In this document: piece by piece, positions 26,298 to 34,731 of the stretch | Position numbering within the stretch: position 1 is the first letter of the stretch | Layout: the number at the start of each line of letters is the position of its first letter | From: UBA1672 sp033851915 | Lineage (GTDB): Bacteria > Pseudomonadota > Alphaproteobacteria > Micavibrionales > Micavibrionaceae | Assembly (NCBI GenBank): GCA_033851915.1 | Contig: JAWSVM010000001.1 | Location: forward strand, 620,001-684,000 | DNA: 64,000 bases | Reading direction: 5' to 3' | Notes under the pieces: model-generated | Told to the model about the DNA's origin: nothing | The model's input: the letters and a program-made list of their open reading frames with translations, nothing else | Database searches by the model: none | Translations under genes and position numbers: made by a program

Positions 26298-27432
26298 AGT
26301 TAACAATTCCGAACTGAGTATTATGGCTGCTGATAATCTTAAAACTGGTGCTGTGTGCGCGGGAAAGAAACGGTTACGCAGTCTTGCTGATTTGGCAGGG
26401 GCGGGATTGTTGCCCACTGGTGATGAAGTACGTTATATTCAGTTGGCGGGGCGATATGACATCGGTATTAGCGATCATGTGCGTAGCCTTATTCAGAAGA
26501 CGGGGCGTCCCGAAAAAGATGTGATCGGACGTCAGTATATTCCAACACTTGAAGAATTAAACACGCTTTCTGATGAAGAAAGTGACCCAATTGGCGATGA
26601 AATATACACGCCAGTCAGTGGGATTGTTCACAGATATAGTGATAGAGTTTTATTTAAGGTTACAAATATTTGTGCTGTTTATTGTCGTTATTGCTTTCGT
26701 CGCGAGGTGATCGGGGCGGGAGCAGAACATCTTTCCGATGATGAATTTGATTGTGCGATTGCGTATATAAAGTCGCATAATGAAATTTGGGAAGTCATTT
26801 TAACGGGTGGTGATCCTTTTATTCTGTCGCCGCGGCGTTTGAAAAAAGTTATAAATGCGCTGAATGCAATTGAACATGTGAAAATCATCAGGATTCATAC
26901 CCGTACGCCTGTCGCAAATCCCTCTTTAATCAGCGATACACTATTATCCGTTTTGAAATTATCAGCTAAGCCTATACACGTTGTTCTGCATATAAATCAT
27001 GTCAAAGAAATTACAGTAGATGTCGTTGAAAAAATCTCCCAATTAAGGGCGGTAAATTGCTCCATTTTGTCGCAATCTGTGCTGTTGAGAGGGGTTAATG
27101 ATGATGCAACTGTGTTAGAAAAGTTGTTTCGTAAACTAGTGACGTTGCATGTGCAGCCCTATTATCTTCATCATTTGGATCGCGCGAAGGGCACATCGCA
27201 TTTTCGTGTTTCTCTTGAGAGGGGGCAAGAGATTATGAAAGATTTGCAGGGGCGTGTTTCGGGAATATGCTTGCCAAGATACATGTTAGACATCCCTGGA
27301 GGGCATGGGAAAATTCCTGTCAATAATAGCTATGTTCAGGCACTTGATGGTGATGTGTATTCTGTTGAAGATTATCAAGGGTGTACGCATCTTTATTTCG
27401 ATACAGTGCCTATCAGTAGAGCGGAAAAATAA
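26284..27432 (+). CDS. KamA/EpmB-family radical SAM aminomutase
   Basis: The 382-residue protein matches the lysine 2,3-aminomutase family: a radical SAM and PLP enzyme that moves the alpha-amino group of lysine to the beta position. The cluster-binding motif CAVYCRYC (Cys130, 134, 137) is intact, followed by FRREVIGAG and TGGDPF. The C-terminal PRYMLDIPGGHGKIP contains the segment near the PLP lysine region in KamA. Members either make beta-lysine as a metabolite or modify elongation factor P (EpmB). I cannot separate these because no efp or epmA gene lies here. I chose the ATG at 26284, which overlaps the pepA end, over upstream TTG codons. It sits between pepA and holC. Confidence 0.88.
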   Translation: MSNPRVNNSELSIMAADNLKTGAVCAGKKRLRSLADLAGAGLLPTGDEVRYIQLAGRYDIGISDHVRSLIQKTGRPEKDVIGRQYIPTLEELNTLSDEESDPIGDEIYTPVSGIVHRYSDRVLFKVTNICAVYCRYCFRREVIGAGAEHLSDDEFDCAIAYIKSHNEIWEVILTGGDPFILSPRRLKKVINALNAIEHVKIIRIHTRTPVANPSLISDTLLSVLKLSAKPIHVVLHINHVKEITVDVVEKISQLRAVNCSILSQSVLLRGVNDDATVLEKLFRKLVTLHVQPYYLHHLDRAKGTSHFRVSLERGQEIMKDLQGRVSGICLPRYMLDIPGGHGKIPVNNSYVQALDGDVYSVEDYQGCTHLYFDTVPISRAEK

Positions 27433-27451
27433 GAGGATAATAAGAATTAAT

Positions 27452-27901
27452 ATGACAGAAATCAGATTTTATCATCTTCAGCACCAATCGCAGGCACAAG
27501 TGCTGTCTGTTATCTTGTCGAAAGCGTTGGAGCGCGGACATCGCATTCTTGTTAAAATGCGTAATGCAGCCGAAGTTGCGCAGATGAATGATTATTTATG
27601 GATATTTTCTGCTGATAGCTTTTTGCCGCATGGATCTGAAAAGAACGGTAATGCTGAAATGCAGCCAATCTGGATCACTGCGGAGGATGAAAACCCGAAT
27701 AAGGCCGATGTTTTGATCTTATGTCAGGGGACACTCTCGGAGCAACAGGCTGATTTTACCTTATGTTGCGAGATGTTGGATGGCCATGACCAGCAAGCCA
27801 TCAGCGATGCCAGAGCGCGTTGGAAAACGTATAAAAAGCAAGAGTTTGAGGTGACGTACTGGCAGCAAAGCGATGCTGGTGGATGGGAGAAAAAGGCTTG
27901 A
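27452..27901 (+). CDS. holC: DNA polymerase III subunit chi
   Basis: The 149-residue product starts MTEIRFYHL and has the chi pattern: LSKALERGHRILVKM, then LWIFSADSFLPHG and a DVLILCQG strand. Chi binds psi and single-strand binding protein and links the clamp loader to SSB. The order pepA-holC is conserved in many proteobacteria, which supports the call; here the KamA/EpmB-like gene is inserted between them. An AGGATAA Shine-Dalgarno lies before the ATG. Upstream in-frame codons overlap the preceding gene and are not needed. Confidence 0.9.
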   Translation: MTEIRFYHLQHQSQAQVLSVILSKALERGHRILVKMRNAAEVAQMNDYLWIFSADSFLPHGSEKNGNAEMQPIWITAEDENPNKADVLILCQGTLSEQQADFTLCCEMLDGHDQQAISDARARWKTYKKQEFEVTYWQQSDAGGWEKKA

Positions 27902-27930
27902 TAAGGCCTTCACTTTTCTCTCGTGCGACG

Positions 27931-28332
27931 TTAGGGCGTTAAATCTTCTTCGTTTGGCTCTGTCGTTGCTTTCGCTGTATTTTCTTCGCTAAATTCGATT
28001 GTGTTTATGGCAGATAGTGAAAAAAATTCACCGTTATAGGGGGCCTTTTCTTTGAAGCCCTCATCATGTGAGCGCATCGAAATGGTAAATTCTTTGCCGA
28101 TATCTTCTTTTAAAACAACCATATGTCTGTTTTTTTCAGGAGAAGCGGCAATGACTTTTTCGTTTTCGTCTTCTAGGATGAGGTACACTCGTTTATTTCT
28201 AACGCCCATGTCTAATAAGGTGTAGTCTTGCAAATCAGATCTTGATTTTGCATCTTCTTCAATCTTGCCGCCCTTGTTTTCAAAGGCTTTCATTTGTTTG
28301 GCGAGCTCTTCACTCGTAATTTTATCGGGCAT
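27931..28332 (-). CDS. Small acidic protein of unknown function
   Basis: The 133-residue product is charged and lacks a signal peptide. The first 35 residues look helical; the central part (YTLLDMGVRNKRVYLILEDE onward) looks like alternating beta strands, and the last 20 residues are a Glu/Thr-rich tail. I recognise no family. I chose the ATG at 28332, spaced seven bases after GGAG, over a GTG one codon earlier. It converges on holC and lies downstream of the cytochrome gene on the same strand. Confidence 0.6.
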   Translation of the reverse strand: MPDKITSEELAKQMKAFENKGGKIEEDAKSRSDLQDYTLLDMGVRNKRVYLILEDENEKVIAASPEKNRHMVVLKEDIGKEFTISMRSHDEGFKEKAPYNGEFFSLSAINTIEFSEENTAKATTEPNEEDLTP

Positions 28333-28416
28333 CACATCACTCCATAATCTTTATGAAAAAGACAATGCCAGAAAGTTGAGTAAAAGACAAATTTTTAAAA
28401 CTTATACGTGAATGTC

Positions 28417-29067
28417 TTAGTGGTGGTCGGTTTCCGGCGCGGCTTCTTCTGTTGTTTCGGCGTCGTGATGTGGCTCTTCTTCCACGGGTGGCGCGAAGGC
28501 GGCTAGTTCTGCTGCGATATCAGCGTCATTTGGTAGGGCGAACGGGGTGTCGGCTTGCGTGCGTAGCCATGCGACTAAGGCCGCTCTGTCTTTGGCTTTT
28601 TTAAGACCGGCAAAGTTCATTTTTGTACCTGAGATAAATTTCTTCGGCTTGGTCAGGAATTTGTTGAGCGAATCATAATCCCAGATACCGCCAGCCTCTT
28701 GCATGCCTTTAGAGTAAGAAAAGCTCGTTTTTCCGCCTTTATTTGCACCGGCGATGTTCCATAAGTTAGGGCCTTGTTTAACAGGGCCGTCTTTTTGGAA
28801 GGAGTGACATGCGGCGCAGGCTTTTGATATTTTTGCACCTTTTGCGATATCGGCTGTGGCCAAAAGTGCCATAATCGGATCAGGTATTTTAGGTTTTTTT
28901 GGAGTTGATGCCCCGTGTCCACTCGCTACTGCGCCGTCAATAGCAACAGCGTCTTTTTCTAGCGGCTCACTGACAATAACCCTATCAGCAACAAAGTTCG
29001 TGAGCATAACGGTTATACCAACGCAAAGAATGGCGGCAAATATTTTATTATTTTCTAAACTGGACAT
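28417..29067 (-). CDS. Membrane-anchored class I cytochrome c
   Basis: The 216-residue protein has an uncleaved N-terminal anchor (residues 8-26), a Pro/Lys-rich periplasmic linker and a mono-haem domain. Haem attachment is CAACH (Cys84, Cys87, His88), and the likely sixth ligand is Met150 in GTKMNF. The overall pattern resembles the alphaproteobacterial CycM / cytochrome c552 group that passes electrons to terminal oxidases. The C-terminal 25 residues are Glu/His-rich (EEEPHHDAETTEE), unusual for the family and perhaps metal binding. It is divergent from pheA, an arrangement common in alphaproteobacteria. Confidence 0.92.
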   Translation of the reverse strand: MSSLENNKIFAAILCVGITVMLTNFVADRVIVSEPLEKDAVAIDGAVASGHGASTPKKPKIPDPIMALLATADIAKGAKISKACAACHSFQKDGPVKQGPNLWNIAGANKGGKTSFSYSKGMQEAGGIWDYDSLNKFLTKPKKFISGTKMNFAGLKKAKDRAALVAWLRTQADTPFALPNDADIAAELAAFAPPVEEEPHHDAETTEEAAPETDHH

Positions 29068-29282
29068 GGACGAGCAAACTCACCTTGTTAATGTTAATAT
29101 TTTAAAAGGGACGATAGAACCTTTGGCATGATTGTATTCAATATTTGCATGAGATTAAACACTAAATAATAAAAATATCACTGTTTACGTCCTTTTATCG
29201 ACATAGATATACTCTTTGCGTATAGTCATTCAATTAAAAAATGATAAAATAGTCAAATTATTGAAATATATGGAAAATTAAA

Positions 29283-30149
29283 ATGAGTTATCACTATAAA
29301 TCTATCGCGTTTCAGGGTGAGCACGGTGCGTATTCGGATATGGCGTGTCGCGCGGTTTATCCCGATTTGGAAACAGTGCCGTGTGCGTCGTTTGATGCGG
29401 CATTTCGCGCGGTTATGGAAGGGAGGGCTGATTTGGCGATGATTCCTGTTGATAACACGATTGCAGGGCGCGTTGCTGATGTTCATCATTTGATGCCTGA
29501 AGAAGATTTATTTATTATCGGGGAGCATTTCCAACCTGTAAATCACATGTTGCTTGGTGTGCGTGGTGCAACAATAGAGGATATCAAGCATGTGCACAGC
29601 CATGTGCATGCGATCCCGCAATGTCGAAAATTTTTGCAAAAACTGGAGATACAATCGCATGTTCATGCTGATACGGCCGGCGCTGCGGCGGAGATTGCCG
29701 GCAAAAATGATGTTCAACACGCGGCGATTGCTTCTTCTTTGGCGGCGGAGATTTATGATCTTGAAATTCTGGCAGAGGGGATAGAGGATCGAAGCCAGAA
29801 CACGACGCGCTTTCTTATTTTATCGCCTGAGCCGGATTTCCCCGATATTGATGCAGATAACGTTTTGACCAGTTTGCTGTTTGAGGTGCGCAATATCCCT
29901 GCGTCCCTTTATAAGGCTTTGGGCGGGTTTGCAACCAACGGGTTGAGTATAACCAAGCTGGAATCCTATGTTGATCAGAATTTCCAGGCGGCGCGTTTTT
30001 ATTGTGATATTGAGGGGCATCCTGAAAGTGTAGCGTTTGGCCGTGCGTTGGAAGAGCTGGGTTTCTTTGCTAAAGATGTGAAGTTGTTGGGAGCCTATCA
30101 TGCACATCCATCGCGAAAGTTGCATAAGCTGGATGTTAGCGAGCTATAG
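29283..30149 (+). CDS. pheA: Prephenate dehydratase
   Basis: The enzyme converts prephenate to phenylpyruvate in phenylalanine synthesis. The 288-residue monofunctional form has the catalytic PDT domain (AFQGEHGAYSDMA at residues 9-21, VDNTIAGRVADVHHL, and NTTRFLIL with the catalytic Thr-Arg-Phe near residue 180), followed by an ACT domain with ALGGFATNGLSITKLESY, the phenylalanine-sensing segment. There is no chorismate mutase domain, as in other alphaproteobacteria. Feedback inhibition by phenylalanine is expected from the ACT domain. Confidence 0.95.
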   Translation: MSYHYKSIAFQGEHGAYSDMACRAVYPDLETVPCASFDAAFRAVMEGRADLAMIPVDNTIAGRVADVHHLMPEEDLFIIGEHFQPVNHMLLGVRGATIEDIKHVHSHVHAIPQCRKFLQKLEIQSHVHADTAGAAAEIAGKNDVQHAAIASSLAAEIYDLEILAEGIEDRSQNTTRFLILSPEPDFPDIDADNVLTSLLFEVRNIPASLYKALGGFATNGLSITKLESYVDQNFQAARFYCDIEGHPESVAFGRALEELGFFAKDVKLLGAYHAHPSRKLHKLDVSEL

Positions 30150-30174
30150 CGTTTAATCTTTGTAAAATAAAGAC

Positions 30175-30205
30175 TTGCACGACCCCGATAGAGTTATGTT
30201 AGTAT
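30175..30205 (+). promoter_or_regulatory. Possible promoter for the two-repeat small protein
   Basis: TTGCAC at 30175-30180 could be a -35 element, and TAGTAT at 30200-30205 a -10, but the 19-base spacer is long. The gap between pheA and the next gene is only about 100 bases and holds no clear terminator. Confidence 0.3.
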
Positions 30206-30253
30206 ATCCCCCTAGTAAATAGTATTACACTTTAATGATTTAAGGAGCATTTG

Positions 30254-30592
30254 ATGCCAACACATGCAGAACTCGCGAGCAAACTTCTTGGAGATGCTGC
30301 GACATTTTTTCGTACTCTCGCCGATCAAAATGAAGGACTGAATGCGCAAATGACAGAGAATGCAACGGTGTTCGAACAAATGGGTAACCTTATCCTGCAA
30401 GACCCACAAGGTGCGCTTGAGGGAACATCACATGCGGAGCTAACGGGGCGTTTGCTAAAAGATGCAGCGGGTTTCTTCCGTACATTGGCAGAGCAGAATG
30501 AGCCTATTCGTGATCAAATGGAAGAGAATGCGAATGTTTACGATCAAATCGGAAATCTTGTGGCTGAGGACTCTTTAGGTATTCTTGATTAG
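30254..30592 (+). CDS. Small protein made of two tandem ~54-residue repeats
   Basis: The 112-residue product is an internal duplication. Residues 3-56 and 57-112 both follow the pattern HAEL-x3-LL-x-DAA-x-FFRTLA-x-QNE, then M-x-EN-x-V-x-Q-x-GNL. Each repeat is predicted to be a helical hairpin. No signal peptide, membrane span or cysteine is present, so it is a soluble cytoplasmic protein, possibly an adaptor or small binding module. I do not know the family. GGAG lies six to seven bases before the ATG at 30254, which decides the start against a TTG one codon earlier. Confidence 0.75.
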   Translation: MPTHAELASKLLGDAATFFRTLADQNEGLNAQMTENATVFEQMGNLILQDPQGALEGTSHAELTGRLLKDAAGFFRTLAEQNEPIRDQMEENANVYDQIGNLVAEDSLGILD

Positions 30593-30892
30593 TTTAAGTG
30601 AACGGAATAAGTCATCCCATGATCGGCTGTTTGGTGTGTAGACACGAACAGTCTTGCCGATAAATTTTTTCTCGTGTTTGCAGAAAAATCGTTTTTTGAT
30701 TTCTATTTTCTTATATTGATTTTTTTGATGTAGTAATTTGGCGTGCTTTATGGCGCGCTTGATATTGTGTGTTGCGCTGACGCGTCGCCATTTTGGCAAG
30801 CATTTGCCGTGTTGATTATCGTGATAAATATAAACCGAATATTGTGTGGATTGCTTTGTATTTTCTATCGGTTGCGTTAGAAATTTTAGCAT
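30575..30892 (-). CDS. Small basic protein of unknown function
   Basis: The 105-residue product is rich in lysine, arginine and aromatic residues, with a high predicted pI. It begins MLKFLTQPIENTKQ and carries a central KRAIKHAKLLHQKNQYKKIEIKKRFFCKHE-like basic stretch split over residues 45-75. The ATG at 30892 is preceded by GAGGGATAAT, a strong Shine-Dalgarno, which supports a real gene. Its 3' end overlaps the convergent two-repeat gene by 18 bases. The family is unknown; nucleic-acid binding is possible from the charge only. Confidence 0.55.
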   Translation of the reverse strand: MLKFLTQPIENTKQSTQYSVYIYHDNQHGKCLPKWRRVSATHNIKRAIKHAKLLHQKNQYKKIEIKKRFFCKHEKKFIGKTVRVYTPNSRSWDDLFRSLKLIKNT

Positions 30893-31000
30893 ATTATCCC
30901 TCAATTATGAAAAAATGGTTAAAATTATGCTGTACAATACCGCACTGAACCTTAACAAAACCTTAAAATTAAAATAAATGTGTAATTTTTAGCAGTTTTG

Positions 31001-31030
31001 TTGAGTTTTAGATCATAAATCGGTTATGAT
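31001..31030 (+). promoter_or_regulatory. ftsK: Probable ftsK promoter
   Basis: TTGAGT (31001-31006) and TATGAT (31025-31030), separated by 18 bases, resemble a sigma-70 promoter. Transcription would begin near 31037. A perfect GGCACA/TGTGCC inverted repeat with a 3-base gap follows at 31048-31062 in the predicted leader and could act as an operator or RNA hairpin. Confidence 0.45.
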
Positions 31031-31101
31031 ATTATTAATATTCTTGTGGCACACTCTGTGCCGTCTTCAAATAATTAAAATAATAGAAAAAAGTGACTGC
31101 T

Positions 31102-33663
31102 ATGGCGCGTTCCCGTACAATTAAACGTCCTCGTAAGAAGAAATCTTCCTCGTTTCTTCCTGATTCGTTACAGGCCTTTATTGCACGCCGTCTCGTAGAT
31201 AGCATAGCGTTGGCGTTTTTTGCAGTCGCAGCTTTTGTTCTGTCCTCTTTGTTGAGTTATAACAGCAGTGATCCATCATGGAATACGGCGGCTGAGGTTC
31301 AAGGACAGCCCGTTACCAATATTGGTGCCGCGCCCGGTGCGTGGGTTTCTGACATTTTATTGCAAACGTTGGGCTTTGGAGCGTTTGTTTTAGCGATGGC
31401 TTTTGCAATGTGGAGTTACCGGATTTTCAAACGTCAATCTGTGCGCCCGATTATGCTGCGTTTGGCAGCTGTTTTGGTGGCATCTGTTTTGGCATCGGTT
31501 GCTTTGGCGCAAATTCCATCGGGCAGTTGGGCAGTGCATCCTTATTTGGGTAGTAGTGCAGGCGCGTTGATTTTTAACAAAATTATGGCTGCGACGCATT
31601 TTCTGCATATTCCGTATATGCATTATGTGATTGGTGTGGTGTGTGGTGTTTTATCTGCCTCTATATTTTTATATGGTGCGGCGTTTAGCCGTTATGAAAT
31701 TGCGTCCATGTGGTTCCGCGTTAAGGTTGTTGCTTTTACTATTGTTGGAGTTAGTGCCTCAATCGTTCATCGTTTCTTTGGTTGGGTTGCACATTATAAC
31801 GAGCCTGAGTATCAAAGCGAGCCGATGCAGCTTGGTATTATGGAGAAGCTGAAAGCGATGCAAGAAGAACGCATGAGCGTGAAAGCAGAGCATCGTGCGG
31901 CGATTGCAAAAACTAAGATTCGTAAGGAAGAGAGCGCCTTACAGGCTGAAGCCAAACGTCCGCGTGCGAAGGCGGCTCCTGCTGCGCCTGTGGCTGATGC
32001 GATTGAAGAGACCTTGGCTGCGCCGTCCTCTATGTCTTCTATTCCTGTGGTGAAGCCAAAGCAGGCCACGCCCAAGCCAACGACGCCCAAATCAGACTCA
32101 GCGCAGCAACGCTTTGCTTTATCCGATGTCGATGCGGAATGGGAATTACCGCCGATCTCTTTGATACAAGAAGTCCCTGATGGTGTGGCTTGTCCGACCT
32201 TGAACGAAGATGCGCTGCGCCGAAATGCAGAGTTATTGAAGAATGTGTTGGCTGACTTTAATATTCAAGGTGAAATCGTTAGTATTCATCCGGGTCCTGT
32301 TGTGACGTTGTATGAATTGGAGCCTGCGCCGGGTACGAAAACATCGCGTGTTATTTCTTTGGGTGATGATATCGCGCGCTCTATGTCTGCGGTGTCCGTG
32401 CGTTGTGCGGTGGTGCCGGGACGTAATGTGATTGGGATTGAATTGCCGAATAAGATACGCCAAACGGTGTATATGAAGGAGATGCTGTCCTCGCGTCTTT
32501 ACGAGAAGACCAGTGCGAAGCTACCTCTTATTTTGGGAAAAGATATTGGTGGGCAGCCGATCTTGGCAGACCTTTCGAAAATGCCGCATTTGCTAGTTGC
32601 GGGTACAACCGGATCGGGTAAGTCGGTTGCGGTGAATACGATGATTATGTCGTTGCTCTATCGTTTATCGCCGGAGCAATGTCGCTTTATTATGATTGAT
32701 CCCAAGATGCTGGAGCTGTCGGTTTATGATGATATTCCGCATCTTCTGACCCCTGTGGTGACGGAGCCGGGTAAGGCTGTGGTTGCGTTGAAATGGGCGG
32801 TGCGCGAGATGGAAGATCGCTATCGTAATATGTCGAAGTTGGGTGTGCGTAATGTTGATGGTTATAACCAGCGCATTCGTGAAGCGTTGAAGAATGACGA
32901 ACAGATTATGCATAAAGTGCAAACAGGGTTTGAGCCTGATACAGGCAAGCCTGTTTTTGAAGATGTCGCGCTGGAGCTGGCAGAGCTGCCCTATATTGTG
33001 ATTATTGTTGATGAATTTGCCGATTTGATGTTGGTTGCAGGTAAAGATGTTGAAAATGCGATACAGCGTTTGGCGCAGATGGCGCGTGCGGCGGGTATTC
33101 ATTTGATTATGGCGACGCAAAGACCATCTGTTGACGTTATTACCGGTGTTATTAAAGCCAACTTCCCGACCCGTATTTCCTTTCAGGTTACTTCGAAAAT
33201 TGATTCACGGACGATCCTTGGTGAAGGCGGGGCGGAACAACTTCTCGGGATGGGGGATATGCTCTATATGGCGCCCGGTGGACGTATCACGCGGGTTCAT
33301 GGGCCATTTGTTACGGACGAAGATGTTGGCAAAGCCACAAACTTCCTGCGCGCCCAAGGTAAGCCGAGTTATATTGATGGTATCACAGATGATAGCAGTG
33401 ATTTCGGTGGCTCTGACGTGATGAACGCGATGTTTGGTGGTGCGGATGACGGTGAGAAGAAAGTGGACGAGCTGTATGATAAGGCGGTTGCTGTGATTGC
33501 CCGTGAAGGCAAGGTTTCGACCAGCTTTATTCAGCGTCACTTGCAAATCGGCTATAATCGTGCGGCGCGTATTGTCGAGGAAATGGAACGTCAGGGTGTT
33601 ATCTCTGCTGCCAGTTCCACCGGAAAACGCCAGATTTTGATTAGTGATTTTAGTGAAGTTTAG
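31102..33663 (+). CDS. ftsK: DNA translocase FtsK
   Basis: FtsK anchors at the septum and pumps chromosomal DNA for dimer resolution during division. The 853-residue protein has a basic N-terminus, four to five membrane spans over about residues 30-215, a Pro/Ala-rich linker (about 230-340), then the alpha/beta motor domain with Walker A AGTTGSGKS near residue 500, Walker B YIVIIVDEFADLM near 630 and ATQRPSVDVITG. The last 65 residues form the gamma winged-helix domain (GKVSTSFIQRHLQIGYNRAARIVEEME) that reads KOPS sites. A GTG three codons upstream is an alternative start. The ftsK-lolA order is conserved in proteobacteria. Confidence 0.96.
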   Translation: MARSRTIKRPRKKKSSSFLPDSLQAFIARRLVDSIALAFFAVAAFVLSSLLSYNSSDPSWNTAAEVQGQPVTNIGAAPGAWVSDILLQTLGFGAFVLAMAFAMWSYRIFKRQSVRPIMLRLAAVLVASVLASVALAQIPSGSWAVHPYLGSSAGALIFNKIMAATHFLHIPYMHYVIGVVCGVLSASIFLYGAAFSRYEIASMWFRVKVVAFTIVGVSASIVHRFFGWVAHYNEPEYQSEPMQLGIMEKLKAMQEERMSVKAEHRAAIAKTKIRKEESALQAEAKRPRAKAAPAAPVADAIEETLAAPSSMSSIPVVKPKQATPKPTTPKSDSAQQRFALSDVDAEWELPPISLIQEVPDGVACPTLNEDALRRNAELLKNVLADFNIQGEIVSIHPGPVVTLYELEPAPGTKTSRVISLGDDIARSMSAVSVRCAVVPGRNVIGIELPNKIRQTVYMKEMLSSRLYEKTSAKLPLILGKDIGGQPILADLSKMPHLLVAGTTGSGKSVAVNTMIMSLLYRLSPEQCRFIMIDPKMLELSVYDDIPHLLTPVVTEPGKAVVALKWAVREMEDRYRNMSKLGVRNVDGYNQRIREALKNDEQIMHKVQTGFEPDTGKPVFEDVALELAELPYIVIIVDEFADLMLVAGKDVENAIQRLAQMARAAGIHLIMATQRPSVDVITGVIKANFPTRISFQVTSKIDSRTILGEGGAEQLLGMGDMLYMAPGGRITRVHGPFVTDEDVGKATNFLRAQGKPSYIDGITDDSSDFGGSDVMNAMFGGADDGEKKVDELYDKAVAVIAREGKVSTSFIQRHLQIGYNRAARIVEEMERQGVISAASSTGKRQILISDFSEV

Positions 33664-33696
33664 TCAGGTATTGCGTTCGTGTGATCGCTTGGAATA

Positions 33697-33882
33697 TTAA
33701 CTGTGGTCTAATTCACTAACTGTAACAATATTGATTTCACCATCATATAGCTCATCATTGATTCGTTGGGCAATTCTCTGTTCATTTCCATCATTTACAA
33801 GAACTGCTTCGCTGTTAGGGGCATTATATGCTGACCTTAGTAAGTCTTCTAAATTTCTTTGTTTTGTTATCTTCTCTACCAT
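33697..33882 (-). CDS. Possible small protein of unknown function
   Basis: A 61-codon frame encodes a soluble, acidic product starting MVEKITKQRNLEDLLRSAY and ending VSELDHS. Composition and alternation of charged and hydrophobic residues look protein-like, with an amphipathic N-terminal helix. The Shine-Dalgarno is weak (GAG about ten bases upstream). No family is recognised. It sits alone between ftsK and lolA on the opposite strand. Confidence 0.4.
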   Translation of the reverse strand: MVEKITKQRNLEDLLRSAYNAPNSEAVLVNDGNEQRIAQRINDELYDGEINIVTVSELDHS

Positions 33883-34101
33883 GCCATTTTACTCGCGCGT
33901 TTCTTGCATTTTAATGAGCAGGCATACTGAATGAATGTTGTGATTATGTCAATATTTTGTATGTCTTTAAATGTAATAAATTTTCTTTATTATGTTTAGA
34001 AGGTTTTCCGCAATCATAAACGTATAAAATGACGTAACGCTTTGCGCCCTTGCGCGAAGTTGTTATGGTGGTTTTATAATATAGAAAATTGGAAATATAC
34101 A

Positions 34102-34731
34102 ATGAAATATGTGATGCGAGTTATTGTGTGTCTGGCTGTTATGGTCACACCTGTAGCCTCTTTTGCGGCGGATAAGCAGGTTGATACCAAGGCGATTGAT
34201 CGCGCGGAAAAGTATCTTCAGGATATGAAAACGGCGCAGGCACGTTTTGTGCAAACCACCCATAACGGAACGCAGCTTGTTGGTACGTTTTATTTGAAAC
34301 GCCCTGGGAAACTACGTTTTGAGTATGACCCACCGATGGAAGATTTTATTGTTGCGGATGGCGTATTCATTTATTTCTATGACGCTGTATTGGAGGAGCA
34401 AACAAACGCGCCGATTCAATCAACGTTGGCTAATTTCTTCTTGCGCAAAAATTTTGAGTTTGGTGATGATTTAATGGTTAAGGATGCAAAATATGCGGCT
34501 GGACTGTTGCAGATAAAGGTTGTGCAGGCCGATGATCAAGATGCCGGATCGATTACATTTGCGTTTGGCGAGAAACCGTTTGAGCTTAAGAAATGGCGTG
34601 TGGTTGACGGGCAAGGCATGATTACGGAAGTTGAGCTATTCTATCTTAAGACAGGTATGAAGCACGATCCTGATTTGTTTGTGTATGCTGATCCGAACCG
34701 AATAAACGGGAAGCCAAATTATAATGACTGA
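34102..34731 (+). CDS. lolA: Outer-membrane lipoprotein carrier protein LolA
   Basis: LolA accepts lipoproteins released by LolCDE and carries them through the periplasm to the outer membrane. From the ATG at 34102 the 209-residue product has a signal peptide ending in SFA or FAA near residue 22-24. The mature part has AIDRAEKYLQDMKTAQARFVQ, GTFYLKRPGKLRFEYDPP and IVADGVFIYFYD, all typical of LolA. I rejected an earlier in-frame ATG because it would bury the signal peptide. The stop overlaps the recR start by eight bases, so the two genes are translationally coupled. Confidence 0.93.
   Translation: MKYVMRVIVCLAVMVTPVASFAADKQVDTKAIDRAEKYLQDMKTAQARFVQTTHNGTQLVGTFYLKRPGKLRFEYDPPMEDFIVADGVFIYFYDAVLEEQTNAPIQSTLANFFLRKNFEFGDDLMVKDAKYAAGLLQIKVVQADDQDAGSITFAFGEKPFELKKWRVVDGQGMITEVELFYLKTGMKHDPDLFVYADPNRINGKPNYND

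Noticed and set aside
32665..33120. A 151-codon minus-strand frame inside ftsK
   Set aside because: Antisense to the motor domain of FtsK; His/Arg/Asn-rich product typical of a shadow frame.
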